From: an uncultured Lachnoclostridium sp. | GTDB lineage: Bacteria; Bacillota; Clostridia; Lachnospirales; Lachnospiraceae | Assembly (NCBI GenBank): GCA_944381625.1 | Contig: CALWLW010000019.1 | Coordinates: 1-64,000, forward strand | DNA length: 64,000 bases | Direction of reading: 5' to 3' | Shown here: one piece after another, positions 53,108 to 60,678 of the stretch | Position numbering within the stretch: position 1 is the stretch's first letter | Layout of the letters: every line of letters begins with the position of its first letter | Position numbers and translations under genes: made by a program | The notes under the pieces: generated by a model | What the model was told of the DNA's origin: nothing | Seen by the model: only the letters and a program-made list of their open reading frames with translations | Database searches by the model: none

Positions 53108-53973
53108 GTTTCACCGGGCGTATGGAGCGTACCTTTCAGGATGCACGCTGCCTTCCCCTGAACCGCTGTACCCGGTATATCGTCTTCAGCGACTGCCACC
53201 GGGGCATAGGGAACGCCAATGATAATTTTCTGAAAAACGAGTTCCTGTATCTGGCCGCCATGGGCCATTACAACAGGGAATGTTTCACCTGCCTGGAACT
53301 GGGCGACGGGGATGAATTATGGGAAAACCGTTCGCTGGACCGGATCAAAGAAGCGCACCAGGAGAGCTTCGAGATGCTGGCCCGGTTCTACGAAGCCGGC
53401 CGCCTGTACCTGGTATACGGCAACCACGATATGGTAAAAAAAGACCCGGCGTTTCTGGAAAAGAATTTCCAGACCTGTTTCTGCGACCAGGATCTGTGCG
53501 AACGGCCCCTGTGTCCCGGCGTCCGGTTCTATCCCGGCATCATTCTTCGGGACAGTGAAAACAAACAGGATATCTACCTGACTCACGGGCACCAGGCCGA
53601 TCTGCTGAACAGCACCTTCTGGCGGCTCTCCCGCTTCCTGGTCCGTTATGTCTGGCGGCCGCTGGAAGCTCTGGGCATCCCTGATCCCACCAGCGCCGCC
53701 AAAAACAACACCCGGAAAAAACAGTCCGAAAAGCGGCTGTCCCAGTGGGCAGCCTTACGCGGACTGTACCTGGTCACCGGCCATACGCACCACCCCATGA
53801 TCAAAGATTCCGGCTATTTCAACACCGGAAGCTGCATCCATCCTTCCGGGATCACCGGCATCGAGATCCGGGGGCGGTGCCTGACACTGGTCAAGTGGAG
53901 CGTCGCCTCCCGGCCGGATCTGTCCCTTTACGCCAGGCGGGAAGTGCTGGGCGAACCCGTATGGCTGCCGTGA
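53104..53973 (+). CDS. Calcineurin-like metallophosphoesterase
   Basis: The 289-residue hydrolase has all metal motifs in order: FSDCHRGIGN (D-x-H), LGDGDELWE (GD), YGNHD, LTHGHQ and GHTHHP. The pattern is nearest the UDP-2,3-diacylglucosamine hydrolase-like group, but that lipid is absent from Gram-positives, so the substrate is unknown. The ATG overlaps the DUF4474 stop (ATGA). The much longer frame beginning at 52699 is a reading-frame extension over DUF4474. Confidence 0.87.
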   Translation: MSFTGRMERTFQDARCLPLNRCTRYIVFSDCHRGIGNANDNFLKNEFLYLAAMGHYNRECFTCLELGDGDELWENRSLDRIKEAHQESFEMLARFYEAGRLYLVYGNHDMVKKDPAFLEKNFQTCFCDQDLCERPLCPGVRFYPGIILRDSENKQDIYLTHGHQADLLNSTFWRLSRFLVRYVWRPLEALGIPDPTSAAKNNTRKKQSEKRLSQWAALRGLYLVTGHTHHPMIKDSGYFNTGSCIHPSGITGIEIRGRCLTLVKWSVASRPDLSLYARREVLGEPVWLP

Positions 53974-54025
53974 CGACGCGCCATGAAAGGCGTTACACTG
54001 CGGCAGCTCCGCTTCGCGCGTGCCC

Positions 54026-54652
54026 CTATACGGCTGCCCCGGCGCGCCTTTTCCGGCACATGAGCTTACAGAACAGGACGCCCACTGCCGTACTCACGCA
54101 GGTGGCCGCTATGGCCGGCCCTACGATCGCCGTGGAGTCCACGCTCCCGTACTGGCTCCGATAAGCGATAATATTCACCGGTATCAACTGAAGTGACGAG
54201 ATATTTACCACTAAAAAGGTACACATCTCGTCGCTTGCCGTCCCTGGGGGCGCGGCCCGCCCGGAGAACCTGCCTTTTCTTCTGTCTTCCTCCAGGGACT
54301 TCAGCTCCTCCATGGCCTTCAGTCCCGCCGGTGTAGCGGCCCAGCCCAGCCCCAGTATATTGGCGATGCAGTTTACCGCAATCTGCTCCATGGCCGGGTG
54401 ATCCTTTGGTATGCCGGGAAAAAGCTTCCGAAGGACAGGGCGGATTCCTCTGGTCATCCTCCCAATCAGCCCGGAAGCAGAACCGATCTGCATCATCCCC
54501 ATCCAGAAAGACAGCATCCCCAGCATGGTAAGGCACAGCGTAACCGCCTCCCTGGACGAATCCAGCGCCGCCTGCGTCACTTCCGGCACACTCCCGTGCA
54601 GCGCGCCGTAAATAATTGCCAGCAGCATCATTGCCGCCCACAGATAATTCAT
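54026..54652 (-). CDS. spmA: Spore maturation protein A
   Basis: Membrane protein needed for spore core dehydration, with the nucleoside-recognition (Gate) domain. The 208-residue protein has SFWMGMMQIGSASGLI, NCIANILGLGWAATPAGLKA and VVNISSLQLIPVNIIAYR. In most spore formers spmB follows directly; here the gene is convergent with the phosphoesterase and no spmB is visible. The SD GGGAG (from 54660) is 7 nt upstream and sits in a hairpin. Confidence 0.9.
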   Translation of the reverse strand: MNYLWAAMMLLAIIYGALHGSVPEVTQAALDSSREAVTLCLTMLGMLSFWMGMMQIGSASGLIGRMTRGIRPVLRKLFPGIPKDHPAMEQIAVNCIANILGLGWAATPAGLKAMEELKSLEEDRRKGRFSGRAAPPGTASDEMCTFLVVNISSLQLIPVNIIAYRSQYGSVDSTAIVGPAIAATCVSTAVGVLFCKLMCRKRRAGAAV

Positions 54653-54657
54653 AAAAA

Positions 54658-54710
54658 ATCTCCCGTACTCTGTATCACTACATTATACGGGAGATCCATT
54701 TTTTCTATTC
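54658..54710 (-). promoter_or_regulatory. SD-sequestering terminator-like hairpin with an internal sigma-E-like promoter (spmA)
   Basis: ATCTCCCGTA (minus 54695-54686) pairs with TACGGGAGAT (54667-54658), a perfect 10-bp stem with an 18-nt loop followed by TTTTTT. The 3' arm holds the spmA SD. A sigma-E-like promoter, GAATAGA (54704-54710), 14-bp spacer and CGTATAAT (54682-54689), would start inside the loop. MATE read-through would end or have its SD masked; the internal start would not. Confidence 0.65.
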
Positions 54711-54719
54711 TCAAGTCAA

Positions 54720-54780
54720 AGACCCCGATGCAAACATACGGGGCATCAAGCCAGAAGCGATGCAAGCATCGGGGTATCAG
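54720..54780. repeat. REP-like palindromic block downstream of the MATE gene
   Basis: CCCCGATGC at about 54723 and GCATCGGGG at about 54766 form a 9-bp inverted repeat, with an internal partial copy (ACGGGGCATC) and a direct repeat CGATGCA. It looks like an intergenic palindromic repeat unit; genome copy number is unknown. Confidence 0.45.
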
Positions 54781-54799
54781 ACCCTCGCGGCAGTCGCCG

Positions 54800-56185
54800 T
54801 CATCCGGCACCAGCCTGCGCCGGGCTCCCATCCTCTCTCAGTTTCCTCCTCCAGATCACCGCAATCATGGTGAAAAAGCAGGCGCATCCGCCCAGTACAT
54901 TGGAGATGGGCTCCGCCAGAAATACGCCGTACATCCCCACGGCGGGAATCAGCGGCAGCAGAAACGTCAGCGGCACCACAATCACAACTTTTCTCAGCAG
55001 GGAAAAGAACACCGCGTATTTTGCCTGCCCCAGCCCCACAAATACCGCCTGTCCGGAAAACTGCAGGGCCATAAAACAAAATCCGAAGAAATAAATATGC
55101 ATGGCTCCCACTCCGGCCTGAATCAGCTCCGCTTCCTCATTGAAAATGCGGATGAAGAATCCGGGGAACAGAAGGGTCAGCGCCCATGCCAGGCAAGTGT
55201 AGAGGATACAGATTATGGTGGTGAAACGAATACCCTGCTTGACCCGCCCGTTTTTGTGCGCGCCATAGTTGAAGCTGAGCACGGGCTGGGCGCCGTTGGT
55301 CAGGCCGGTCACCGGCATGACCAGAACCTCCCGGATGGAATTCAGGATGGTCATAACTCCCACGTACAGGTCTCCCCCATAGATCTGGAGCTGGCGGTTG
55401 CAGGCGATCTGTACCACGCTGTTGGTAAAATTCATCACAAAGCTGGACGTCCCCAGGGACACGATCTGCCGGCACAGGGTGAAATCCAGCTTCGGCCTTT
55501 TCAGGTGCAGGTGAAGAATCGCTTTTTTCCCGGTCAGGAACTTCATCACCCAGACCGAAGAACAGAACTGGGAAAAGATCGTAGCCAGGGCCGCTCCCTG
55601 CACGCCCATATGCAGTACAAAGATAAATACCGGGTCCAGGATCAGATTGATCACCGCGCCCAGCGCCACCGTAATCATGCCCGTCGTCCCAAATCCCTGG
55701 GCGTTGATGAACGGATTCATGCCCAGCCCGATCATCACAAAAAGGCTCCCCAGAAGATAGATGGTCAGGTAGGACGTGGCATAACCGATGGTTTCGCCGC
55801 TGGCCCCGAAAGCATACAGAAGCGGACGCTGCAGCGCCAGAAAGAACAAGGTCAGAATAACGCCTGTCCCTGCCAGCATCCAGAACGCATTTTCCATGAT
55901 GGCTTCCGCCCGGTCAAGCTTCCCCTCCCCTCTGGCGATAGAGCACAGCGGCGCGCCGCCCATGCCGTACAGGTTGGAAAACGCCGTCACCATACTGATA
56001 ATAGGGAATGTCAGACCCACGCCGGTGAGCGCCAGGGACGATTCCCCGGGAATATGCCCAATGTACATCCTGTCCACAATGTTGTACAGCACATTCAGGA
56101 TCTGCGCCACCGTCATGGGCACCGCCATGGCCATAATATTGCGCGCCACACTCCCCTGGCCGAAATCATTTTTCTGCTCCGTCAT
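54800..56185 (-). CDS. MATE-family efflux transporter
   Basis: Predicted cation-coupled exporter of drugs or metabolites. The 461-residue protein has about twelve hydrophobic helices in two halves, with VARNIMAMAVPMTVAQILNV, DRMYIGHIPG, GMGGAPLCSIARGEGK and the second-half AQPVLSFNYGA typical of MATE proteins. It is preceded by a methyltransferase gene 57 bp away and followed by the palindromic block and the spmA hairpin. Confidence 0.92.
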   Translation of the reverse strand: MTEQKNDFGQGSVARNIMAMAVPMTVAQILNVLYNIVDRMYIGHIPGESSLALTGVGLTFPIISMVTAFSNLYGMGGAPLCSIARGEGKLDRAEAIMENAFWMLAGTGVILTLFFLALQRPLLYAFGASGETIGYATSYLTIYLLGSLFVMIGLGMNPFINAQGFGTTGMITVALGAVINLILDPVFIFVLHMGVQGAALATIFSQFCSSVWVMKFLTGKKAILHLHLKRPKLDFTLCRQIVSLGTSSFVMNFTNSVVQIACNRQLQIYGGDLYVGVMTILNSIREVLVMPVTGLTNGAQPVLSFNYGAHKNGRVKQGIRFTTIICILYTCLAWALTLLFPGFFIRIFNEEAELIQAGVGAMHIYFFGFCFMALQFSGQAVFVGLGQAKYAVFFSLLRKVVIVVPLTFLLPLIPAVGMYGVFLAEPISNVLGGCACFFTMIAVIWRRKLREDGSPAQAGAG

Positions 56186-56241
56186 ATGCCCGCCCCTTTC
56201 TCGTCAATATCCAAACCAGTCCCAACCACAGCGCCGTCCTC

Positions 56242-56979
56242 TCAATATCCGAACGTGTCCCGTATCTCCTCCGTATACTTCCCCGGCTCCTGAAATATGA
56301 TCAGCGGTCTTTCCACCGTGATCCTGGGTTTTCCGCCCTTCAAAGCCTCCAACAGCACCATATTGGGCTCCCGGTCCACAAAAGGATGAACCAGACGCAT
56401 GCGCTTGGGCTCCAGGCCATGGGCGCACAGTCCCGTCATAATCTCCGCCAGCCGGAAAGGACGGTGCACCATATAGAACCGTCCTCCCGGCGTCAGCAGT
56501 TTCGCCGCCTGGCTGATCACGTCTTCCAGCGTGCACAGCACTTCATGCCGGGCGATGGCCAGATGCTCCCTGGGATTTCTCAGCCCATGATCCGCCGTCA
56601 TGTAAGGCGGATTGCAAGTAACCACATGATAAGAAGCAGCCCCGAAGATCCGGGCCGCTTCCTTGATATCTCCTGTCACAATATGGACTCTGTCCTCCAG
56701 GCCATTCATCCGCACGCTGCGCCGGGCCATGTCCGCGCTCTCCTCCTGGATCTCCAGACCCGTAAAAGACTCTCCCTGAGTCTTCGCCTCCAGAAGTATG
56801 GGGATAATGCCGGTTCCCGTGCCCAGATCCAGCGCCCGCTCCTTCGGCTTTACCTTTGCAAATCCGGAGAGCAGCACCGCGTCCATGCCAAAACAGAAAC
56901 GGCCCGGATCCTGGATGATCCGATAGCCGTTGCGCTGCAGCTCGTCCACCCGCTCGCCGGGCTTTAATTCCATATCCAT
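56242..56979 (-). CDS. tRNA1(Val) (adenine37-N6)-methyltransferase-like protein (TrmN6/YabB)
   Basis: SAM-dependent methyltransferase of 245 residues. It has the motif I sequence DLGTGTGIIPILL, the acidic loop LEIQEESADMARR and the N6-methyladenine catalytic NPPY (VVTCNPPYMT). The start RVDELQRNGYRIIQDPGRFCFGMDAVL is typical of the YabB/TrmN6 branch. ATG 56979 is 5 nt after GAGG and overlaps the end of the upstream gene. Confidence 0.88.
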   Translation of the reverse strand: MDMELKPGERVDELQRNGYRIIQDPGRFCFGMDAVLLSGFAKVKPKERALDLGTGTGIIPILLEAKTQGESFTGLEIQEESADMARRSVRMNGLEDRVHIVTGDIKEAARIFGAASYHVVTCNPPYMTADHGLRNPREHLAIARHEVLCTLEDVISQAAKLLTPGGRFYMVHRPFRLAEIMTGLCAHGLEPKRMRLVHPFVDREPNMVLLEALKGGKPRITVERPLIIFQEPGKYTEEIRDTFGY

Positions 56980-56986
56980 AAATACC

Positions 56987-57775
56987 TCATAAAATATGAT
57001 GTTCTCTGATGTATTCCAGCGACTGTCTCTGCGCCTGCTCCCCCGCCACTTCCAGCAGTACAGAAGCCCGCACCTCATATCTGCGCATCAGGCTGACGAA
57101 CTGTTCCCAGTCGATCGTTCCCTGCCCCAGCGGCAGATGAAGATCTTCCTTCAGATTGTTGTCATTGATATGCATATGCCTGATGTAAGGAGCCGCCCCC
57201 TGGAACCACCGTTCAATCTGTTTTGCATCGCCGAATGCCATCGCGTGGGCATAATCCAGGCAGATTCCAAATCTGTCCTGGGATTCCAGGGCTTTTCCCA
57301 GTTCCGCCAGACTCTGTTCGTCTTCATCGAACATATTCTCTATATATATCTCCCGGTGGGGAAAATCCTCCAGCACACGCGTCCAGAATTCCACATTCTT
57401 CTCCACCCATCTCTTCCGGTAATACGGCGCGTAAAAATTACCCACCAGCCCGCTGTGGAATACCACGCCCCGCACGTCCAGCTCCTGGGCGATCTCCATG
57501 GATTGATAGATCCTCTTTCTGGATATCTCCCGGATCATGGCGTCCTGGCTGTGTATCGCAAGATCCAGAAAAGCTCCGTGGAGCGTATCCTGGCTTCGGT
57601 CCCGGCCAAGTCCCCGGTAAAATTCTATCTTCCTTCTGCATTCCTCTGTCTGATCCAGCTGCCGGGGCAGCATGAAATCATTATATTCAAATACAACTCC
57701 ATATTCTTCCGTCAGCTTCATCGTACGTTCTATATCGCAGATATCTGGAATGATCCCGATGACGCTTTTTTCCAT
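56987..57775 (-). CDS. Sugar phosphate isomerase/epimerase-like TIM barrel protein
   Basis: The 262-residue AP-endonuclease-2/xylose-isomerase-like barrel has candidate metal ligands in VVFHSGLV, IYIENMFDED, GICLDYAHAMAFGD and IRHMHINDNN, and a C-terminal Glu in LLEVAGEQ. Substrate unknown. It lies between the cyclic-nucleotide-binding gene (17 nt) and the methyltransferase gene, so it may be in the same transcript. Confidence 0.82.
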   Translation of the reverse strand: MEKSVIGIIPDICDIERTMKLTEEYGVVFEYNDFMLPRQLDQTEECRRKIEFYRGLGRDRSQDTLHGAFLDLAIHSQDAMIREISRKRIYQSMEIAQELDVRGVVFHSGLVGNFYAPYYRKRWVEKNVEFWTRVLEDFPHREIYIENMFDEDEQSLAELGKALESQDRFGICLDYAHAMAFGDAKQIERWFQGAAPYIRHMHINDNNLKEDLHLPLGQGTIDWEQFVSLMRRYEVRASVLLEVAGEQAQRQSLEYIREHHIL

Positions 57776-57792
57776 ATGATAAACCTCTATCT

Positions 57793-58272
57793 CTAATCCA
57801 TATTCTCAATTTCATCCACCAGTGCCTGATATACTTTCAGGAGGTTCTCATTCTCCTGGCGCAGATTCCGGCAGAGATTCGTGGCGATGAACATCAAAAG
57901 CCTGCACCCCACAGCCGGGAACTCCTGGCAGTAACGTTGAAAGTCCTCCGCAGATATGGAAAAAGTCCTGCAGTCAGTCTTGGCTCTGACCGTCGCTGAT
58001 CTGCGGTCATGATCGATCAGGGCAATCTCCCCAAACACACAGGAATACTCATCCTTCAGAGTAGCGCATACATATTCCTCCCCGTACAGCGTGGTCTTCA
58101 GTACCTCCACAGTGCCGTCCACCAGAAGATACATGGTGTCGCCTATATCCCCTTCTTCTATAATACGGCTCCCTGCCGGGAAATTTTCCTGTTTCATCAG
58201 TTCAGAAAGGTTTTCCAGGTCTTTGCTGTTCATTTCTGCCAGCATAGGAAACGATCTCAAATCATTTACCAT
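57793..58272 (-). CDS. Stand-alone cyclic nucleotide-binding domain protein
   Basis: The 159-residue protein is one CAP_ED domain plus a short C-terminal helix, without a DNA-binding domain. The phosphate-binding cassette is intact: FGEIALIDHDRRSATV with Glu82 and Arg91 in the ribose/phosphate-contacting places, so it should bind a cyclic nucleotide. ATG 58272 follows GGGAG; the frame to 58347 overlaps the channel gene. Position next to a 2TM channel and in a run with a nucleotide cyclase suggests it is the receptor that gates or regulates the channel. Confidence 0.88.
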   Translation of the reverse strand: MVNDLRSFPMLAEMNSKDLENLSELMKQENFPAGSRIIEEGDIGDTMYLLVDGTVEVLKTTLYGEEYVCATLKDEYSCVFGEIALIDHDRRSATVRAKTDCRTFSISAEDFQRYCQEFPAVGCRLLMFIATNLCRNLRQENENLLKVYQALVDEIENMD

Positions 58273-58291
58273 AATTATCCACTCCCTTTGT

Positions 58292-59467
58292 TTATAATTC
58301 CTCCGCCAGGACAATGACGCCGGAATTTCTGCCCACCACATAATCATCCGGTGGGTTTAAAACAGGCGCATTTCTCTCTACCGTACGTACCTCTTTAATC
58401 TTATGTACGATCTCTCCGTAGTTCGTGGATTTCTGTGCCTCTGCCAGCAGGGAACGTTTCAGTGTCCTCTCCGCTCCCATATTTTCCAGTATACCGATGG
58501 TCATCACATTCTGCTCTTTGTAATACTGGAAAAGCTCTCCAAAGGTCTTATTATGCCATTCTTCTCCAAGTTCAAAAATCTGCACGCTTACTCCGTCTCC
58601 ATTGTCAAACAGAGATGACAAAACCTTTGCCATTCCGTCGTAACTGGTCGCTGTAGAGAGGATATAGCGGGTATATTCTTCTGAATAAATCACCTCGTCA
58701 CACTTCTGTGCTTCCAGATAGTTTTTATATTTTTTTGTCTTGACCTCCGCGCATATGTGAATCCTGGGATTGATACCGCGGATCATAAGGACTGCGGCAA
58801 ACACTCTGGAATCCGAAAGCTCCGGCTCCAGGCCTTCCTGATTCTCCCCCATAACAAGGGCGCGGGACGCCGCCTTGACGTTTGCCCTCTGAAGGATCTG
58901 TTCTTCCGAGTAGTCTCCTCTGACATAGCGGATGCCTTTCAGCTCCCCGTCATCCAGCAGCAGCTGCATCCTGGACTCGTCCACATCGTTGATCAGTACA
59001 ATATCCCCAAAACGGATGGAACGGTTTTTCCTGACAATATCCAGGATCAATGCCCTCAGATCATCCTTCCACCCACATATAATAACATGATTTCTCAAAC
59101 TCTGCAATTTTTTCATACCTCTCATGGAATTCATATTGCGCTCAATCAGAGCCGATGAAATATATCCGGTGATCGCTGATACTCCGAACATGCCGATCAG
59201 CAGCAGCACCAGGCCCAAAAGCCGGCCTGCCACACTGACAGGATAATGGTCGGCAAAATCCTGTCCGAACAGAGTCGCCGTGTTCCACAGGATTACATCC
59301 AGAAACCCGGCGCTCATCGCCCCGTCAAATTCCACATACCAGTAAAGAAGACAGCAGAGTATATAAAAAGTGATAATTCCTATCGTCGCGGCCAGATGTC
59401 CTCTATGCCGGATCCGGGACAGACACCGTCTTATCCTGCCCCGGACAGCATTCCGTTTTCTTTTCAT
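58292..59467 (-). CDS. 2TM ion channel-like protein with RCK/TrkA-N domains and non-canonical pore
   Basis: The 391-residue protein has TM1 (about 26-46), a re-entrant pore region, TM2 (about 81-108), then a TrkA-N/RCK-like regulatory region (NHVIICGWKDDLRALILDIV, ICAEVKTKKYKNYLEAQKCD) and a second RCK-like part. This is the layout of MthK-type K+ channels or CASTOR/POLLUX-type ion channels. The selectivity filter reads TLFGQDFAD rather than TVGYGD, so ion selectivity is uncertain. The Rossmann glycines are also incomplete. The start is 5 nt after the FecR gene. Confidence 0.82.
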   Translation of the reverse strand: MKRKRNAVRGRIRRCLSRIRHRGHLAATIGIITFYILCCLLYWYVEFDGAMSAGFLDVILWNTATLFGQDFADHYPVSVAGRLLGLVLLLIGMFGVSAITGYISSALIERNMNSMRGMKKLQSLRNHVIICGWKDDLRALILDIVRKNRSIRFGDIVLINDVDESRMQLLLDDGELKGIRYVRGDYSEEQILQRANVKAASRALVMGENQEGLEPELSDSRVFAAVLMIRGINPRIHICAEVKTKKYKNYLEAQKCDEVIYSEEYTRYILSTATSYDGMAKVLSSLFDNGDGVSVQIFELGEEWHNKTFGELFQYYKEQNVMTIGILENMGAERTLKRSLLAEAQKSTNYGEIVHKIKEVRTVERNAPVLNPPDDYVVGRNSGVIVLAEEL

Positions 59468-59472
59468 CTATT

Positions 59473-60663
59473 CTATTCCTCTACCCAGGTCACTGTAGTA
59501 TCCTGAGTGACCGCCGTCCCGAAGTCATAATTCCAATGTCCCTGGCTCGTTGGCTGGAGAGTCGGTTCCGCCGCGCTGGCTCCCTCCTCCACCGTCACCG
59601 TATAAAACACATTTCCCTGATAGGTAAAGGTCACCGTATAAGATTCGGCTGTTTCTGAAGAGTCATCCGAAGAACTGCTCCCCGAACTGCCGGACCCGGA
59701 GGAACTTCCGGAACTGGAAGAGCCTCCGGAGCTGGAGGAACCCCCTGAAGAACCGGAACCGCCTCCCGCATTTCCGCCGGTACTGCTCCCGCCGCCCTGT
59801 TCAGGCACGTCTGCCGGTACTGCGGTCTCCGGTTCTATCAGTTCGGGAACCGGCTCCTCCTTTTCCTTCTTTTCTATTTCCTCTGTCTCCTCCTGCACCG
59901 GCTTCTTCCCATAGAGAAGTTCGATCCAGGCGTCGATCTCTTCCTCGGTAATGCAGAGTTCTGCTCCGTTTTTAATGCACAGTTTCAGGAATTGCAGAGC
60001 CTCCAGCGAGTATCTCTCGAACTGTATCTCCATCATATCATATGGATAATATTCCGAGATCTGTTCGTCTCCGCGGATATTTACCTGCATGCCCGACGGC
60101 GCCTGCCGCTCTTCTTCCAGTGTTTCCACCGTTCCGTCCGGGAAGATCAGACGGGAACCCGCAGCGCCCTCCAGCACGGATACACAGGTATAGCTGTCCT
60201 GCTTCTCATCATACCGTACTTCCACCCGGAATACCGTTCCCCGGACAGCCATGGTGGAGTTGGGCACCGTAACCTCATAGACCGACTCCTCCGTAAGCTT
60301 CTGGGTCAGATGGTTAACCACCGCTCCTTCCTTCAGATGGATCGTCGTCCGACTGTTCTCTCTTGTCCCTTCCGCCACCAGTTCCAGTTCTGTGCCGGAT
60401 TCCAACAGCACGTATTTATCATCATCCAGATTCAGGATCATATAACTGTCCTCCGGCACAGTCACATAGTCTCCGGATTCCAGCCTCATATTTTCATAAG
60501 CTTCCAGTTCTCCCACGGTCTCCCGGTCTATCACGGCGCTCCCTTCCAGCTCCATGATCTCGATCAGCCGGTAGGATTCCTCTTTATTTCCGCGGCCCAC
60601 AGCTACGGCCAGGCATACTGCCGCGGCCACAGCCACTGCTCCGGGTATCATCCATTTTTTCAT
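59473..60663 (-). CDS. FecR-domain secreted or membrane-anchored protein
   Basis: The 396-residue protein has an N-terminal membrane anchor or signal (about 5-23) and a FecR domain (about 30-170; GTELELVAEGTRENSRTTIH, VPNSTMAVRGTVFRVEV). Then come an acidic KE-rich stretch, a long Gly/Ser linker and a C-terminal beta-grasp-like repeat (SYTVTFTYQGNVFYTVTVEE) like those of the neighbouring InlB-repeat protein. It is not next to a sigma factor, so it is not a classical FecIR regulator. FecR domains next to CHASE2-type cyclases are known in other bacteria. Confidence 0.85.
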   Translation of the reverse strand: MKKWMIPGAVAVAAAVCLAVAVGRGNKEESYRLIEIMELEGSAVIDRETVGELEAYENMRLESGDYVTVPEDSYMILNLDDDKYVLLESGTELELVAEGTRENSRTTIHLKEGAVVNHLTQKLTEESVYEVTVPNSTMAVRGTVFRVEVRYDEKQDSYTCVSVLEGAAGSRLIFPDGTVETLEEERQAPSGMQVNIRGDEQISEYYPYDMMEIQFERYSLEALQFLKLCIKNGAELCITEEEIDAWIELLYGKKPVQEETEEIEKKEKEEPVPELIEPETAVPADVPEQGGGSSTGGNAGGGSGSSGGSSSSGGSSSSGSSSGSGSSGSSSSDDSSETAESYTVTFTYQGNVFYTVTVEEGASAAEPTLQPTSQGHWNYDFGTAVTQDTTVTWVEE

Positions 60664-60678
60664 TCTTTCTCTCCCACT

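Noticed and set aside
54398-56293. 631-codon open frame on the plus strand
   Set aside because: Antisense to the MATE gene and spmA; basic, Gln/His-rich translation without a domain.
59473-60663. Classical FecIR iron-signalling pair
   Set aside because: There is no ECF sigma factor or TonB receptor nearby, and the organism appears Gram-positive; the FecR domain is used in another context.
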